A DNA stretch of 64,000 nt. Origin: Arcanobacterium sp. S3PF19 (GTDB taxonomy: Bacteria > Actinomycetota > Actinomycetes > Actinomycetales > Actinomycetaceae). The stretch covers positions 62,001-126,000 of the forward strand of contig NZ_JRMX01000014.1 in assembly GCF_000758825.1 (NCBI RefSeq), read 5' to 3'. The translations under genes and the position numbers were made by a program. Within the stretch, counting starts at the first letter, position 1; each line of letters opens with the position of its first letter. Shown here in pieces: positions 19,064-28,456 of this stretch. The notes below the pieces were generated by a model, which saw nothing but the letters and a program-made list of their open reading frames with translations, ran no database searches and was not told where the DNA came from.

Positions 19064-19084
19064 CTTGAGTCTACTATACTCAAC
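19064..19084. promoter_or_regulatory. HAIR operator (HspR site) upstream of dnaK
   Basis: CTTGAGT-N7-ACTCAAC matches the HspR HAIR consensus with a single deviation in the last base. It sits about 120 bases before the dnaK start. Together with the perfect copy before clpB it supports an HspR regulon made of these two units; being imperfect, it could allow a higher basal level of dnaK, though that is inference. Confidence 0.88.
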
Positions 19085-19229
19085 TTCAAAAGATCCAATT
19101 TTATTCCCGTGTTGTGAAATAAGATATTTCCGCCGCTTTCGACCCGCAGTTTTACCGCGCCGCCCGGCCGTCCTCTATCACCCCTGCAAAACTGCCGTCT
19201 TCGCGCACAGACCCGGCCGGGCGGAAACA

Positions 19230-19295
19230 TTTCGGGCAATGCAGCGGGCAGATGTTCTCCCATAGGAGGGTATCTGCCCGCTGCATTGCCCGAAA
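19230..19295 (-). terminator. Hairpin downstream of pyrG
   Basis: A perfect 24-base-pair inverted repeat (19230-19253 and 19272-19295) with an 18-base loop lies about 50 bases past the pyrG stop. It is the longest uninterrupted stem in this part of the window. On the minus strand only three T residues follow it, so termination is likely but not textbook. Confidence 0.7.
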
Positions 19296-19346
19296 TAGAC
19301 ACAAATCCGTTTTCCCCGCCGCACGGCGGGGAAAACGGGCAGTCGG

Positions 19347-21038
19347 TCACACGCCGCGGCGCCTGATCGCCGCACCAATAAGGGCGGCAAACAGCGGATG
19401 CGGGCGGGTAGGACGGGATTTAAATTCAGGATGTGCCTGGCACCCCACATAGAAGGGATGCAGATCCCGGTCCAACTCCACATATTCCGCCAAAGCTCCG
19501 TCCGGCGAAACACCGCTCACGTGCAGACCGGCCTCGTCCAGCACATCACGGTAAGCGGCATTGAACTCATAGCGGTGGCGGTGGCGTTCCTGCACCTCCG
19601 ACTCCCCGTAGGCTTCCTCCACAACCGATCCCGGCGAAAGAAATGCGCGGTAACTGCCCAGACGCATGCTTCCGCCCATATCGCCGTCGCCGTACAAAAT
19701 TGCGTGCTGTTCTTCCATTGTGGAAATAACAGGATTTGGCGTATCGCGGTCAAATTCGGTTGACGAGGCATCCAGACCGAGAATGTTTCGTGCCGCCTCA
19801 ATCACCATTGCCTGCATTCCCAGGCAGATTCCCAGTGTCGGCACTTTGTGTTCGCGGGCATAGCGCAGAGCTTCCAGCTTTCCTTCGATACCGCGGATAC
19901 CAAACCCTCCGGGCACCAAAATCGCGTCCACGTTCCTCAGACGCGATTCCGTCTGCTCCGGATTGGCACACTCATCGGAACCGACCCAGTCTATTTCCAC
20001 TTTCACCTGATGGTAAAAACCACCCGCGCGAAGAGCTTCCGCCACCGAAAGATAGGCGTCGTGAAGATCTATATATTTGCCTACCAGGGCCACGCGGATT
20101 TCTTCTTTCGGATGGTGCACGCGCTCCAGCAGACTGTCCCACGCGCTCCAGTCCACCTTGTGGGCCACCAGACGCAGACGGTTTATCGCCAGCTCGTCCA
20201 GACCCTGGTTATGGAGCACTTTCGGAATTTCATAGATGGAGGAACGGTCTTCGCACTGAATCACGCCCCTGCGCTCAATGCCGCACATCAGTGCCACTTT
20301 GTTTTTCACTTCATCGGGCAGGTCCCGGTCGCAGCGTAAAACAACGGCATCCGGCATAATTCCGATCGCCCGCAGCTGCGCCACGGAATGCTGGGTTGGC
20401 TTTGTTTTCAGTTCACCGCCGGCGGCAAGATAGGGAATCAGCGAAACGTGAATAAAAAACACGTTTTCCCGTCCGAGTTTCTGCGCAATCTGCCGCGCCG
20501 CTTCCAAAAACGGCTGCGACTCGATATCACCCACAGTGCCGCCGATCTCGGTAATTACCACATCGGGGACGCTGCCGTCCGCATCCGGGGCGGTCTGAGC
20601 CCTCATCCGGTCCATGATTTCCCCCGTGATGTGCGGAATCACCTGCACACATTCACCCAGGTACTCCCCTGCGCGTTCGCGCGCAAGAACGGTCGAATAT
20701 ACCTGGCCGGTCGTACTGTTGGCATCCCCTGTCAGGTTTTTGTCCAGGAAACGTTCATAGTGACCGATATCCAAATCGGTCTCCGCTCCGTCTTCCGTCA
20801 CAAACACTTCACCGTGCTGGAAGGGGTTCATCGTACCCGGATCAACATTGATATACGGATCGAGTTTCTGCATTACCACCCGCAGACCGCGCTCAGTGAG
20901 CAGGCGGCCGAGAGATGAGGCTGTAAGTCCCTTTCCCAGGGAAGAGGCAACACCGCCGGTAACAAAAATCTGGCGGGTCGGCTGCGGAACGGAAGCGTGA
21001 TTCTGCGATTCTGAGTTATCGCCCATGTTTTCTATCAT
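19347..21038 (-). CDS. pyrG: CTP synthase
   Basis: A 563-residue enzyme that converts UTP to CTP using glutamine-derived ammonia. The synthetase half starts [18 protein letters not shown], with TVGDIES, and the C-terminal class I glutamine amidotransferase domain has [12 protein letters not shown] and LGICLGMQ (nucleophilic cysteine), with a closing [10 protein letters not shown] that carries the catalytic histidine and glutamate. The ATG at 21038 is eight bases after a minus-strand TAGAAT (21052-21047), consistent with a leaderless message; an internal ATG four codons later is an alternative start. Confidence 0.96.
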   Translation of the reverse strand: MIENMGDNSESQNHASVPQPTRQIFVTGGVASSLGKGLTASSLGRLLTERGLRVVMQKLDPYINVDPGTMNPFQHGEVFVTEDGAETDLDIGHYERFLDKNLTGDANSTTGQVYSTVLARERAGEYLGECVQVIPHITGEIMDRMRAQTAPDADGSVPDVVITEIGGTVGDIESQPFLEAARQIAQKLGRENVFFIHVSLIPYLAAGGELKTKPTQHSVAQLRAIGIMPDAVVLRCDRDLPDEVKNKVALMCGIERRGVIQCEDRSSIYEIPKVLHNQGLDELAINRLRLVAHKVDWSAWDSLLERVHHPKEEIRVALVGKYIDLHDAYLSVAEALRAGGFYHQVKVEIDWVGSDECANPEQTESRLRNVDAILVPGGFGIRGIEGKLEALRYAREHKVPTLGICLGMQAMVIEAARNILGLDASSTEFDRDTPNPVISTMEEQHAILYGDGDMGGSMRLGSYRAFLSPGSVVEEAYGESEVQERHRHRYEFNAAYRDVLDEAGLHVSGVSPDGALAEYVELDRDLHPFYVGCQAHPEFKSRPTRPHPLFAALIGAAIRRRGV

Positions 21039-21260
21039 GGAACTTCATTCTAGCAACGATCGTCGATTCTTGGCGGGAAAAACGCTGCGCAATGAAAGAC
21101 GCCACACTGTTGGCGCTCCACGGAGGGACGCGCCGAATTTCCCCACAAAATCCCGGCTGATTTCCCACCCGGTTTCCCGGTCGAAAGCCGCAGGGAAACG
21201 CCCGCTAAATATCCCGAAAACTCCCTCCGGGGCAGGAGGCGGATCTGCGGACAATACGGA

Positions 21261-21297
21261 TTTGGGGCCGCAGGGCACGCGCCCCCACAGCCCCAAA
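21261..21297 (-). terminator. Stem-loop downstream of the feo operon
   Basis: The arms TTTGGGGC (21261-21268) and GCCCCAAA (21290-21297) enclose a further GC-rich interior that can extend the stem. It lies 37 bases beyond the feoA stop on the minus strand and is the best candidate terminator for the iron operon. No T-run is present, so confidence is limited. Confidence 0.45.
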
Positions 21298-21333
21298 CCG
21301 CCCGCAACTGAGAGCAGAGCTAATAAAACAACA

Positions 21334-21546
21334 CTAAATGATAATCGATTCCGCGATTAAGCTGTCGATTCCGTACCGCGCGTTTTTGATCACGACGATA
21401 CAGCTCTTCCGCTTCTTGGACATCAACGTAATCGGCTCACCGGCGTAAGCCCCCAGATGGAAAAGAAACGAATTCATTTCCTCGTCTTCCGTATCAATCC
21501 TTTTAATCTCGTAGGTTTTTCCAACCTCGGCATCAAGTAGAGTCAT
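21334..21546 (-). CDS. feoA: Ferrous iron transport protein FeoA
   Basis: A 70-residue SH3-like cytosolic protein that assists the FeoB ferrous-iron channel. It shows the family layout: a short N-terminal strand after MTLLDAEVGKTYEIKRI, a helix containing FLFHLGAYAGEPITL, and a final strand pair with ARYGIDSLIAESIII, close to the usual IALRxxEAxxI ending. The start is eight bases from the end of the upstream small Cys-rich gene, so it belongs to the feoB operon. A DtxR-type metal box before feoB suggests control by iron. Confidence 0.85.
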   Translation of the reverse strand: MTLLDAEVGKTYEIKRIDTEDEEMNSFLFHLGAYAGEPITLMSKKRKSCIVVIKNARYGIDSLIAESIII

Positions 21547-21553
21547 TTTCCCC

Positions 21554-21844
21554 TCAGTTACAGTGGCAGCGGCACGGTTTTTCTCCGTTTACCGCTTTGC
21601 TTTTGGACGAAGCACCGGAACGGACGCCGTTTCCTCCAACGGGCATGAGGGGGAAAGACGTGCGTGAGGCACAGTCGGACGCCAACCCCGGCCGCACTGT
21701 CCCGTTCTGCCGCAAAGCGCAGCTTTCTTCCACAGGGCAGCCGATACATTTCGCACCGGAACGGCGCTGGCGCACAATGTAGCGGATCGCGAAAAATGCT
21801 GCACCTACGGTAAACAGGGCGGCCAGCAGTGTGGGAATATCCAT
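21554..21844 (-). CDS. FeoB-associated Cys-rich membrane protein
   Basis: A 96-residue small protein between feoB and feoA. It has one N-terminal membrane helix (about residues 5-26, TLLAALFTVGAAFFAIRY), a basic stop-transfer stretch, then a cysteine motif CIGCPVEESC typical of the FeoB-associated Cys-rich membrane proteins, and a second cysteine cluster (CRCHC) at the very end. The cysteines may bind iron or an Fe-S cluster; the function in ferrous uptake is not established. It starts three bases after the feoB stop. The second half is longer and more disordered than in relatives known to me. Confidence 0.78.
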   Translation of the reverse strand: MDIPTLLAALFTVGAAFFAIRYIVRQRRSGAKCIGCPVEESCALRQNGTVRPGLASDCASRTSFPLMPVGGNGVRSGASSKSKAVNGEKPCRCHCN

Positions 21845-21846
21845 TG

Positions 21847-23868
21847 TTACCGCGCTCCCACAGTTCCCGCCTGCAGATGCAGGGCATACTTCTTCGCAAA
21901 TCCCGCACGGATCTTAAACGAAATTGCGGTAATCACGGCCGCCATCACGATAATCGCGATCAGCCCCGGCAGGAACGCCTGCCCGAGATGTCCTTCGAAA
22001 ATCAGCGTACCGATCTGGTAGGTAAAGAACGCAACCGTATACCCGGTGGAGAACTGCAGTCCGATTGCGCACCACAGCCATCCTTTGCTCTGCAATTCCG
22101 AATTCATGGCTCCGATGGCCGCAAAGCACGGAGGCGTGTACAGATTAAAGAAGAGATATGCCAGCGCCGTAACGGAAGTAAGGCCCATGGTAGCGGCGAT
22201 ATGGTTTGAACCGCCCACAATTGCCAGTTCGTCGGGATCGATGAACTTCGTCAGCGCGTACACCGAAGCAAGCGTACCGACCACATTTTCTTTCGCGATG
22301 AACCCCGTTACCGCGGCGGCGGCCAGCTGCCATGCACCGAATCCCAGAGGAATCATCAGCACGGCGAACGGCGAGGCAATGGAAGCAAGAATCGAAGTGT
22401 TTTCCATCCCCTCTTCCACTTCTTCAAAGTGCCAGTTGTAAGACTGCATCAGAGTGACCACCAGGTTGCAGACCAAAATAATCGTTGCGGCCTTGATAAT
22501 ATAGGCTTTTGCCCGCTCCAGCATCGACATTACCGCGCCCAACACGTTGGGCACCTTGTAATGCGGAAGTTCCATAATGAAGAAAGACTTGCGGAATTTA
22601 TATCCCGTCACCGTTTTCACCAGCAGTGCGCCGAAGAAGATCAGCACCAGGCCAAGGAAATAGCACACCCAGCTTACCCAGCCCGAACCGGAGAAAAATG
22701 CTCCCGTAAAGAGCGCGATCACCGGGATCTTTGCGCCACAGGGGACGAAAGACGAAAGCATGGCCGTGGCTCTGCGCTCGCGTTCGTTACGGATTGTACG
22801 CGCGCTCATAATGCCGGGGATTGCGCAGCCTGTTGAAATTACGATCGGAATCACCGATTTTCCGGAGAGGCCGACGCGCTTGAAAATCGGATCCATGACC
22901 GCACTGACACGTGCCATGTAGCCGCAGTCTTCCAGCAGCGCAAGCAGGAAGTACATCACCATTACCAGGGGAAGGAAGCCGATCACGGCACCGACGCCGC
23001 CGATAATTCCATCGCAGACCACGGTGGTGAGCACAGCCGGACTGTTCTCCATTTTTCCGTTTACCCATTCCTGGAAATTATCGATCTGGCCGGTAAGCCA
23101 GTCGGCAATCGTCGGGCCGAGATATGTTTGCGCAATTGTGAAAATCGCCCACATCACAGCGGCGAAAATCGCGATTCCCGCGAATTTGTTCGTCACAACC
23201 AGGTCCAGCCTGTCCTGCCAGGTGACTTTGTGGGAATGCACTTCGCGCACTTCCACTTCGGAGACGATACCGTTTACGAAATCAAATCTCCTGCGGTCTT
23301 CGGCGTCCACTTCCTCTTTGTTCTGCAAATCAATTTCTGCCTGCAGATAAGGGGCTTTCTGTCCACCGCCGGCATTCTTCAGCGCCGCGGCAACAACTTC
23401 CCGCAGATCGCTGTGGTCCGAGTCGATGGAAACGGTCTTAATCACCGGGCAGTTCAGTTTTGCACCGAGCTTTTCGGCGTCGATTCCCGTATGCTCCCTG
23501 GCGTTTATATCGCTCTTGTTTAATGCCACAACTACGGGAATCCCCAGCTCCAGCAGCTGCGTGGTAAAAAACAGACTGCGCGAAAGATTGGTGGCGTCAA
23601 TGATATTTACGATCACATCGGGCTGCGCTTTGCGCACATATTCGCTGGTGATACCTTCTTCGGGCGTGAACGGGGACATAGAATATGCCCCGGGCAGATC
23701 AACGGCGGTCACATCCGTGTCTGCGTGCGTGAACTCTTCTTTTAACGTGCCTTCTTTTCTTCCTACGGTAACGCCGCCCCAGTTCCCGACTTTTCCGCTG
23801 AGACCTGTGAGTGCGTTAAACATAGTGGTTTTTCCACTGTTAGGATTTCCGGCGAATGCAATCCTCAT
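21847..23868 (-). CDS. feoB: Ferrous iron transporter FeoB
   Basis: A 673-residue membrane transporter with an N-terminal GTPase domain: G1 loop GNPNSGKTTMFN (from residue 7), G3 region DLPGAYS, and G4 NKSD, then a helical linker of about 170-220 and a C-terminal transmembrane domain with roughly eight to eleven hydrophobic segments, including the duplicated GCAIPGIMSARTI and IPLGFG-type Gate motifs. It imports Fe2+ across the inner membrane. The ATG at 23868 has AAGGATTG upstream. It is the first gene of the operon, with a DtxR/IdeR-like box at 23944-23962. Confidence 0.95.
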   Translation of the reverse strand: MRIAFAGNPNSGKTTMFNALTGLSGKVGNWGGVTVGRKEGTLKEEFTHADTDVTAVDLPGAYSMSPFTPEEGITSEYVRKAQPDVIVNIIDATNLSRSLFFTTQLLELGIPVVVALNKSDINAREHTGIDAEKLGAKLNCPVIKTVSIDSDHSDLREVVAAALKNAGGGQKAPYLQAEIDLQNKEEVDAEDRRRFDFVNGIVSEVEVREVHSHKVTWQDRLDLVVTNKFAGIAIFAAVMWAIFTIAQTYLGPTIADWLTGQIDNFQEWVNGKMENSPAVLTTVVCDGIIGGVGAVIGFLPLVMVMYFLLALLEDCGYMARVSAVMDPIFKRVGLSGKSVIPIVISTGCAIPGIMSARTIRNERERRATAMLSSFVPCGAKIPVIALFTGAFFSGSGWVSWVCYFLGLVLIFFGALLVKTVTGYKFRKSFFIMELPHYKVPNVLGAVMSMLERAKAYIIKAATIILVCNLVVTLMQSYNWHFEEVEEGMENTSILASIASPFAVLMIPLGFGAWQLAAAAVTGFIAKENVVGTLASVYALTKFIDPDELAIVGGSNHIAATMGLTSVTALAYLFFNLYTPPCFAAIGAMNSELQSKGWLWCAIGLQFSTGYTVAFFTYQIGTLIFEGHLGQAFLPGLIAIIVMAAVITAISFKIRAGFAKKYALHLQAGTVGAR

Positions 23869-23943
23869 ATTTCAATCCTTATTAATAACTGTCTCCTCCG
23901 CGGAGTTGGAGCATCCCGCGAAGGAGCGGACAACACTTTTGTT

Positions 23944-23962
23944 ATAGGTTATGCTTGCCTTA
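23944..23962. promoter_or_regulatory. DtxR/IdeR-like iron box before feoB
   Basis: The 19 bases from ATAGGTTATG to CTTGCCTTA match the DtxR/IdeR operator consensus at about 14 of 19 positions by hand alignment, including the AGGTTA and CCT half-sites. It stands about 76 bases before the feoB start. Iron-loaded DtxR/IdeR would repress feoBA when iron is plentiful. The regulator gene is not in the window, so the link is inferred. Confidence 0.65.
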
Positions 23963-24191
23963 AACATAGGGTCTCCATTATCTTGCCCGGCAAAAATGTT
24001 TTTTGGCAACACTATATTGATTCTCAGTTGCTATACCGCCGTTTTGCGCGGGTATTACACTCAGGCGCAATCTCGGTTCAAACCGCCCTTATTTTCGTTT
24101 TTACGAAAATTTATGTGCAGGGGCACGAATTATAAAATTGAAAAAAGTGTGATGTAAATCAAATAAAAATGTGTGTCGGAGATAATATAAT

Positions 24192-24252
24192 ATGCGGATA
24201 CAGCGGCGGGTCCCGGCCTGAATAAAACCGGGACCCGCCGCTGTATCCGCAT
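24192..24252 (-). terminator. Strong terminator of the cupin gene
   Basis: A perfect 25-base-pair inverted repeat (24192-24216 and 24228-24252) with an 11-base loop starts 27 bases after the cupin stop. On the minus strand an AT-rich stretch follows. It lies between two unrelated transcription units. Confidence 0.8.
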
Positions 24253-24279
24253 CGGAATGCCGTATTTTCCGAAATTCGG

Positions 24280-24708
24280 TTACTCCTCGTTCGGATCCAA
24301 TTCCGCGTCTTTTGCCGTCGGATGCACCGTGCCCGCCACGTGATCCGGATCGGCGTAAAGCGTGTACAGTCTGAGCGGCACATCGCCGATATTCTTTACG
24401 TTGTGCCATTTGTCTGCCGGCACGAGAATCGCGTCGTCGTCCTTCACTTCTTTTTCAAACGTCAGGCTGTCTGCGGCGTCTCCCATCTGGCACAGACCTT
24501 TACCCTGCTCAATGCGCAGGAACTGATCGATTCCGTGATGCTGTTCAAGACCGATTTCCCCGCCTACGGGAATCGACATTACCGTCAGCTGGAGTTTCTT
24601 TCCCGTCCAGAGCGTGGTGCGGAAATTGGAGTTTTCCAAAGTTGTCTTTTCAATATCGACAACCCAGGGCTGCCGGCCTTTGTCGTCATACTGATGTGCG
24701 TATTCCAT
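24280..24708 (-). CDS. Cupin-domain protein
   Basis: A 142-residue single-domain cupin. The first cupin motif appears as GGEIGLEQHHGIDQFLRIEQGKG, seen here at residues roughly 50-70 with two adjacent histidines and a glutamate able to bind metal, and the second motif as ILVPADKWHNVKNIGDVPL with its histidine. These families bind small ligands or isomerise sugars; no substrate can be proposed. The start ATG at 24708 has a GGAG site. It is monocistronic, closed by a strong terminator at 24192-24252. Confidence 0.82.
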   Translation of the reverse strand: MEYAHQYDDKGRQPWVVDIEKTTLENSNFRTTLWTGKKLQLTVMSIPVGGEIGLEQHHGIDQFLRIEQGKGLCQMGDAADSLTFEKEVKDDDAILVPADKWHNVKNIGDVPLRLYTLYADPDHVAGTVHPTAKDAELDPNEE

Positions 24709-25009
24709 TTTGTTCTCCGTCTCTTCTTTTCGCCCAAATCCCGGCAGGCGCGCACCGCGCAGCCGGATATATTTTGGAACTGTTCAATTTACATTTTTAT
24801 TATCCGTCTTTTTCGGGCGTTTGTCACCCATGGTTACCCTAAGAAGAAATTTGAATCAAGCCAAAAAAGCCTTTATTTACCTTGTATTTAGCCAAATGAA
24901 GCTCTCAGCGAAAAGAATGTATCTGCTATTTCACAAAGCAGTTCGGTATATACGGGATAAATAACGACGCCGTTTCGGCATAGATTTTCCCTTTTATCGC
25001 ACAAGCGGG
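24709..25009. other. Intergenic region, nothing recognised
   Basis: These 301 bases lie between the cupin start and the end of the MFS gene. They are AT-richer than the surroundings and must hold the cupin promoter, but I see no convincing gene, RNA, repeat or operator in them. Confidence 0.5.
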
Positions 25010-26287
25010 TCAGGAACGCCGTCTGCGGCGGTCACACAGAAGCCAGATCAAAGCGACAGCCAGCAGAATACCGGCCGAAGCATCATACGTGACCGCAAAA
25101 CCGCCGTGGTCGATCAGCAGACCGGCCACCACCGGACCCAAAATCTGCCCGAAATCCCCCGCCTGCTGAAAAGTGGACACAACGGTTTCGCCCGCTCTGC
25201 CCCCGATGATATCCGCCACCGCGCCCTGCTGCGCAGGCTGAAGCAAACCGGTGCCGTAACCGGCGGCCAGACTCATTCCGAGCAAAATCCACGAATTGGT
25301 AACATTGCCCATTCCGACGGTAAAAATACCCGAAATAAACAGACCCCAGAGAATCAGTGGCCGCCTGCCGTAAATATCGGACCATTTCCCGCAGATCAGA
25401 AGCGCAATCCCGTTGCCGACCGCAAATGTGGCCAGCAGACCGCCCGCAAGCCACCCCGGAGCGTTTACGATCGAAGCCGCCAGCAGCGGGGCAACGGCCA
25501 CGCGCACACCCATATTCGTCCAGCCGTGCGCAAAAGACACGATCAGAATCAGGCGGAAATAAAGCATCCGCAGCGCCTCGCGCACGGTGAAAATTTCACG
25601 CCCGGCAGCGGAAGATTCTTTTTCGCCCGCCCGGTGCGGCTTTTCGGACTTCTCCGCCCCGGCCGGCGGCGCATCCTCCGTATGGGAATCCGAATCCCGC
25701 GCCTCCCCCGATTTTTCAAAATCCGGGTGGCGGGGAATATTAAATTTCACGATAGACGCCGCACACAGCAAAAACACCCCGTATATCGCAAACGGCGGAC
25801 GGAATCCCAAAGGAGCCAAAAACGCGCCGATTACCGGACCGATAATATGGCCGAGCAGAAAACCCGATCCGTACACCGCAGAGGCACGGCCGCGCGCGCC
25901 GGCAGGTGCCCAGCGGAAAATCAGCGACATCGCCGCCACCGAAAACGTGACCGAACCGATCCCGCCCATACCGCGGTAAACAAGAAGATGATAATAGTCG
26001 GTGGCAAAAAACGAAGAAAAGGAAGAAAGCGAAACAAGCAGAATACCGGTCATAAACATATTGCGTTCGCCGAACCGGCGCGACATCCATCCGGAAACCG
26101 GCGCAAAACTGAGACGCATAAACGCAAAAGCAGACACCACCAGCGTGGCGGCAAAATTTGAAACATCGAAGCTCTTTGCGAACTGCGGAATTACGGGAGC
26201 GACGATTCCGTATCCCAGCGCGATCGAAAACGCGGCACAGACCATCACCCAAATTTCACGGGGAAGCGACTCAGAATTCTTCTTCAC
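25010..26287 (-). CDS. MFS transporter, drug-exporter type
   Basis: A 425-residue major facilitator protein with about twelve membrane helices. Between helices 2 and 3 it has the motif A-like SGWMSRRFGERNMFM, and in the second half the repeat motif CGKWSDIYGRRPLILWG. The central cytoplasmic loop (about residues 195-230) is unusually hydrophilic, with many Glu, Ser and Asp residues, which is common in drug or metabolite exporters of actinobacteria. Substrate unknown. It has a start ATG with GTGAAGAAG-like leader and is divergent from the DUF4921 gene. Confidence 0.85.
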   Translation of the reverse strand: MKKNSESLPREIWVMVCAAFSIALGYGIVAPVIPQFAKSFDVSNFAATLVVSAFAFMRLSFAPVSGWMSRRFGERNMFMTGILLVSLSSFSSFFATDYYHLLVYRGMGGIGSVTFSVAAMSLIFRWAPAGARGRASAVYGSGFLLGHIIGPVIGAFLAPLGFRPPFAIYGVFLLCAASIVKFNIPRHPDFEKSGEARDSDSHTEDAPPAGAEKSEKPHRAGEKESSAAGREIFTVREALRMLYFRLILIVSFAHGWTNMGVRVAVAPLLAASIVNAPGWLAGGLLATFAVGNGIALLICGKWSDIYGRRPLILWGLFISGIFTVGMGNVTNSWILLGMSLAAGYGTGLLQPAQQGAVADIIGGRAGETVVSTFQQAGDFGQILGPVVAGLLIDHGGFAVTYDASAGILLAVALIWLLCDRRRRRS

Positions 26288-26443
26288 AGATAATTTTTAT
26301 CAGGATAAGCAGGCAAGAGAAAGGCAGTCTCAGAGAATAGGGCGAAAAGTAACCAATCAGACTGCCGGGGCGTACGCTGCGGGGAACAAAACCCGGCAGC
26401 ACGAATACTATGGTGATGCGCGTTACAGAGATATAATGTGTAC

Positions 26444-27772
26444 ATGAGCATTCTTTACCGCGCCCCGCTCACCAGAATGGCGGACGGCACGCTGAAACAG
26501 ATCAATCCGTTCTCCGACACCGAAGTCTGGACCGTCCCCGGACGGGCAAACCGCCCCCTGGAAGTGGACATCCCCAATCCCCGGCCCATAGATCCGCACG
26601 ATTTGGGGCATCACTGCCCGTTTTGCACACAGCGCGTGCTGGAAACCCCGCCGGAAAAATCCCGGATCGTAAAGAAACACGACCGCGACGACGCGGTCAT
26701 ATACCATTCAACCGGTGTCGATATGCTCACCCGGGAATGGGAATTCCGCAGAATCCCGAATCTGTTTGAAATCGTTTCCTTTGAATACTGGGAAAAAAAC
26801 TACGGATACACACTTTCCCGCGAGGCGCGCGCCCGAATGGACTCCTATCTCGCAGACCCGGCGGGCAAGGCGCACGTGTGGGGTGTGCTCTGCCAAAAAT
26901 TCAAATCGTCCATGAGCCCCGGGCAGTGGGACGCACTTGGGGACGGCGAACGCGCCCGTCTGGCCCCCGGCCTGTTCGGATCGGGGCATGATCTGATCGT
27001 GGCCCGACGCCATTTCACAGACGGCGCGCAGGACACCTCACAGCTGGCATCTTCCGGCACACTCACGCCCCAGGAGCACGAATGGTATATCCGCCTCACG
27101 GTAGAGGCAATGCGCGACCTTTACCAAACCAACAGATACGCAAAATATGTGCAGGTGTTTCAAAACTGGCTCAAACCGGCAGGAGCCTCCTTTGACCATC
27201 TGCACAAACAGCTTGTGGCAATCGACCAGCGCTCGGTAGGCGGCAGACTGGAAGTAAAAAAGGTCCGTGAAAACCCGAATCTGTATAACGAAGCGGGAGT
27301 GGACTACGCCGGCTTCCACAATCTGACGGTAGCGGAAAACAAATACGCCGTGGCGATCGCCGGTTTTGGGCACCGGTATCCCACGCTCGAAGTCTGGTCG
27401 CGCTCGGCACACTGCCAGCCCTGGGAGCATACCCCGGAAGAGCTGCGGGGAATGTCGGACCTGGTTCACGCCATGCACGCCGCCACGGGTCCGCTCGTAC
27501 CGTGCAACGAGGAATGGTACTGCAAACCGATCGACGCCGACGTCAATATGCCCTGGAAAGTCCTGCTCAAATGGCGCGTCTCCACACTTGCCGGATTCGA
27601 GGGGGGCACAAAGATATATGTGAACACCATCGACCCCTGGATGCTGCGCGACAGAGTAGTCCCCAAGCTTCTGGAGCTGCGCGCTGAGGGACGCATCGCC
27701 CAAAATATCAACATCGCCACGGAATGCTCGTGCAAAGTCAATTCGCTGAAATACAACCGCGCCCTGCAGTAG
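26444..27772 (+). CDS. DUF4921 (GalT/HIT-related) protein
   Basis: A 442-residue protein of the DUF4921 family, related to galactose-1-phosphate uridylyltransferase. A zinc-type CPFC pair lies near residue 53, and the HIT-like segment FDHLHKQLVAID provides the His-x-His core of that superfamily. It could carry out a nucleotidyl transfer, but no activity is established for this family. The ATG at 26444 is six bases after a perfect TATAAT (26432-26437), giving a leaderless message. A GTG six bases earlier overlaps the promoter and is not used. It ends 28 bases before the convergent thiQ gene. Confidence 0.75.
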   Translation: MSILYRAPLTRMADGTLKQINPFSDTEVWTVPGRANRPLEVDIPNPRPIDPHDLGHHCPFCTQRVLETPPEKSRIVKKHDRDDAVIYHSTGVDMLTREWEFRRIPNLFEIVSFEYWEKNYGYTLSREARARMDSYLADPAGKAHVWGVLCQKFKSSMSPGQWDALGDGERARLAPGLFGSGHDLIVARRHFTDGAQDTSQLASSGTLTPQEHEWYIRLTVEAMRDLYQTNRYAKYVQVFQNWLKPAGASFDHLHKQLVAIDQRSVGGRLEVKKVRENPNLYNEAGVDYAGFHNLTVAENKYAVAIAGFGHRYPTLEVWSRSAHCQPWEHTPEELRGMSDLVHAMHAATGPLVPCNEEWYCKPIDADVNMPWKVLLKWRVSTLAGFEGGTKIYVNTIDPWMLRDRVVPKLLELRAEGRIAQNINIATECSCKVNSLKYNRALQ

Positions 27773-27799
27773 ATGCGCGCCGCGGCAGGCAGGCGGCAC

Positions 27800-28456
27800 T
27801 CACAGCGGCGAAATGACGCCGTTTTTCATCGTTACCGTTCTGTCGGCGACGGTATGCGCCTCTTCTTCGTCGTGCGTTACAAAAATCGCGGTGGTATGCG
27901 TGTTTTTAATAATTTTCCGCAGATCGACGGCGAGCGTTTCGCGCAGCCTGCGGTCCAGCGCCGAAAGCGGCTCGTCCAGCAGCAGAATCTGCGGCTCGGG
28001 AGCCAAAGAACGCGCAAGGGCAACCCGCTGCGCCTGACCGCCGGAAAGCGTGGATGGGGAGCGGTCGGCATAGTCCCCCAACTGCACCAATTCCAGGAGA
28101 GACAGCACCCGTGCGCGTATTTCGGCGCGCGGCATATGCCGCATTTCCAGGCCGTAGCTTACGTTGCGAAACACATTCCGGTGGGGAAAGAGCTGTCCGT
28201 CCTGAAAAACCATACCGATATTGCGCTTATGCACGGGCACATCCGTAACGTCTTTTCCCGAAACAAGGATTACACCCGCCGTAACACGCTCCAGGCCCGC
28301 AACAGCACGCAGCAGCGTAGATTTTCCGCACCCGGAAGGACCGAGAAGAGCCACCGTTTCGCCCGTACGCACCTTCAGGCAGGCGCCGCGCACGGCACGG
28401 AATCCGTTCGGATAAGTGACATCGACATTGTTTACTTCCAGCTTTAATTCCGTCAT
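27800..28456 (-). CDS. thiQ: Thiamine ABC transporter ATPase
   Basis: A 218-residue ABC ATPase that powers thiamine uptake. Walker A is LGPSGCGKST, the signature is LSGGQAQRVALAR and Walker B is ILLLDEPLSALD, with the switch histidine in FVTHDEEEA. Its length is short, as in ThiQ, lacking the C-terminal regulatory domain of MsmK-type ATPases. It overlaps thiP by four bases, completing thiB-thiP-thiQ. The TPP riboswitch before thiB fixes the likely substrate as thiamine, its phosphate or pyrophosphate. Confidence 0.9.
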   Translation of the reverse strand: MTELKLEVNNVDVTYPNGFRAVRGACLKVRTGETVALLGPSGCGKSTLLRAVAGLERVTAGVILVSGKDVTDVPVHKRNIGMVFQDGQLFPHRNVFRNVSYGLEMRHMPRAEIRARVLSLLELVQLGDYADRSPSTLSGGQAQRVALARSLAPEPQILLLDEPLSALDRRLRETLAVDLRKIIKNTHTTAIFVTHDEEEAHTVADRTVTMKNGVISPL

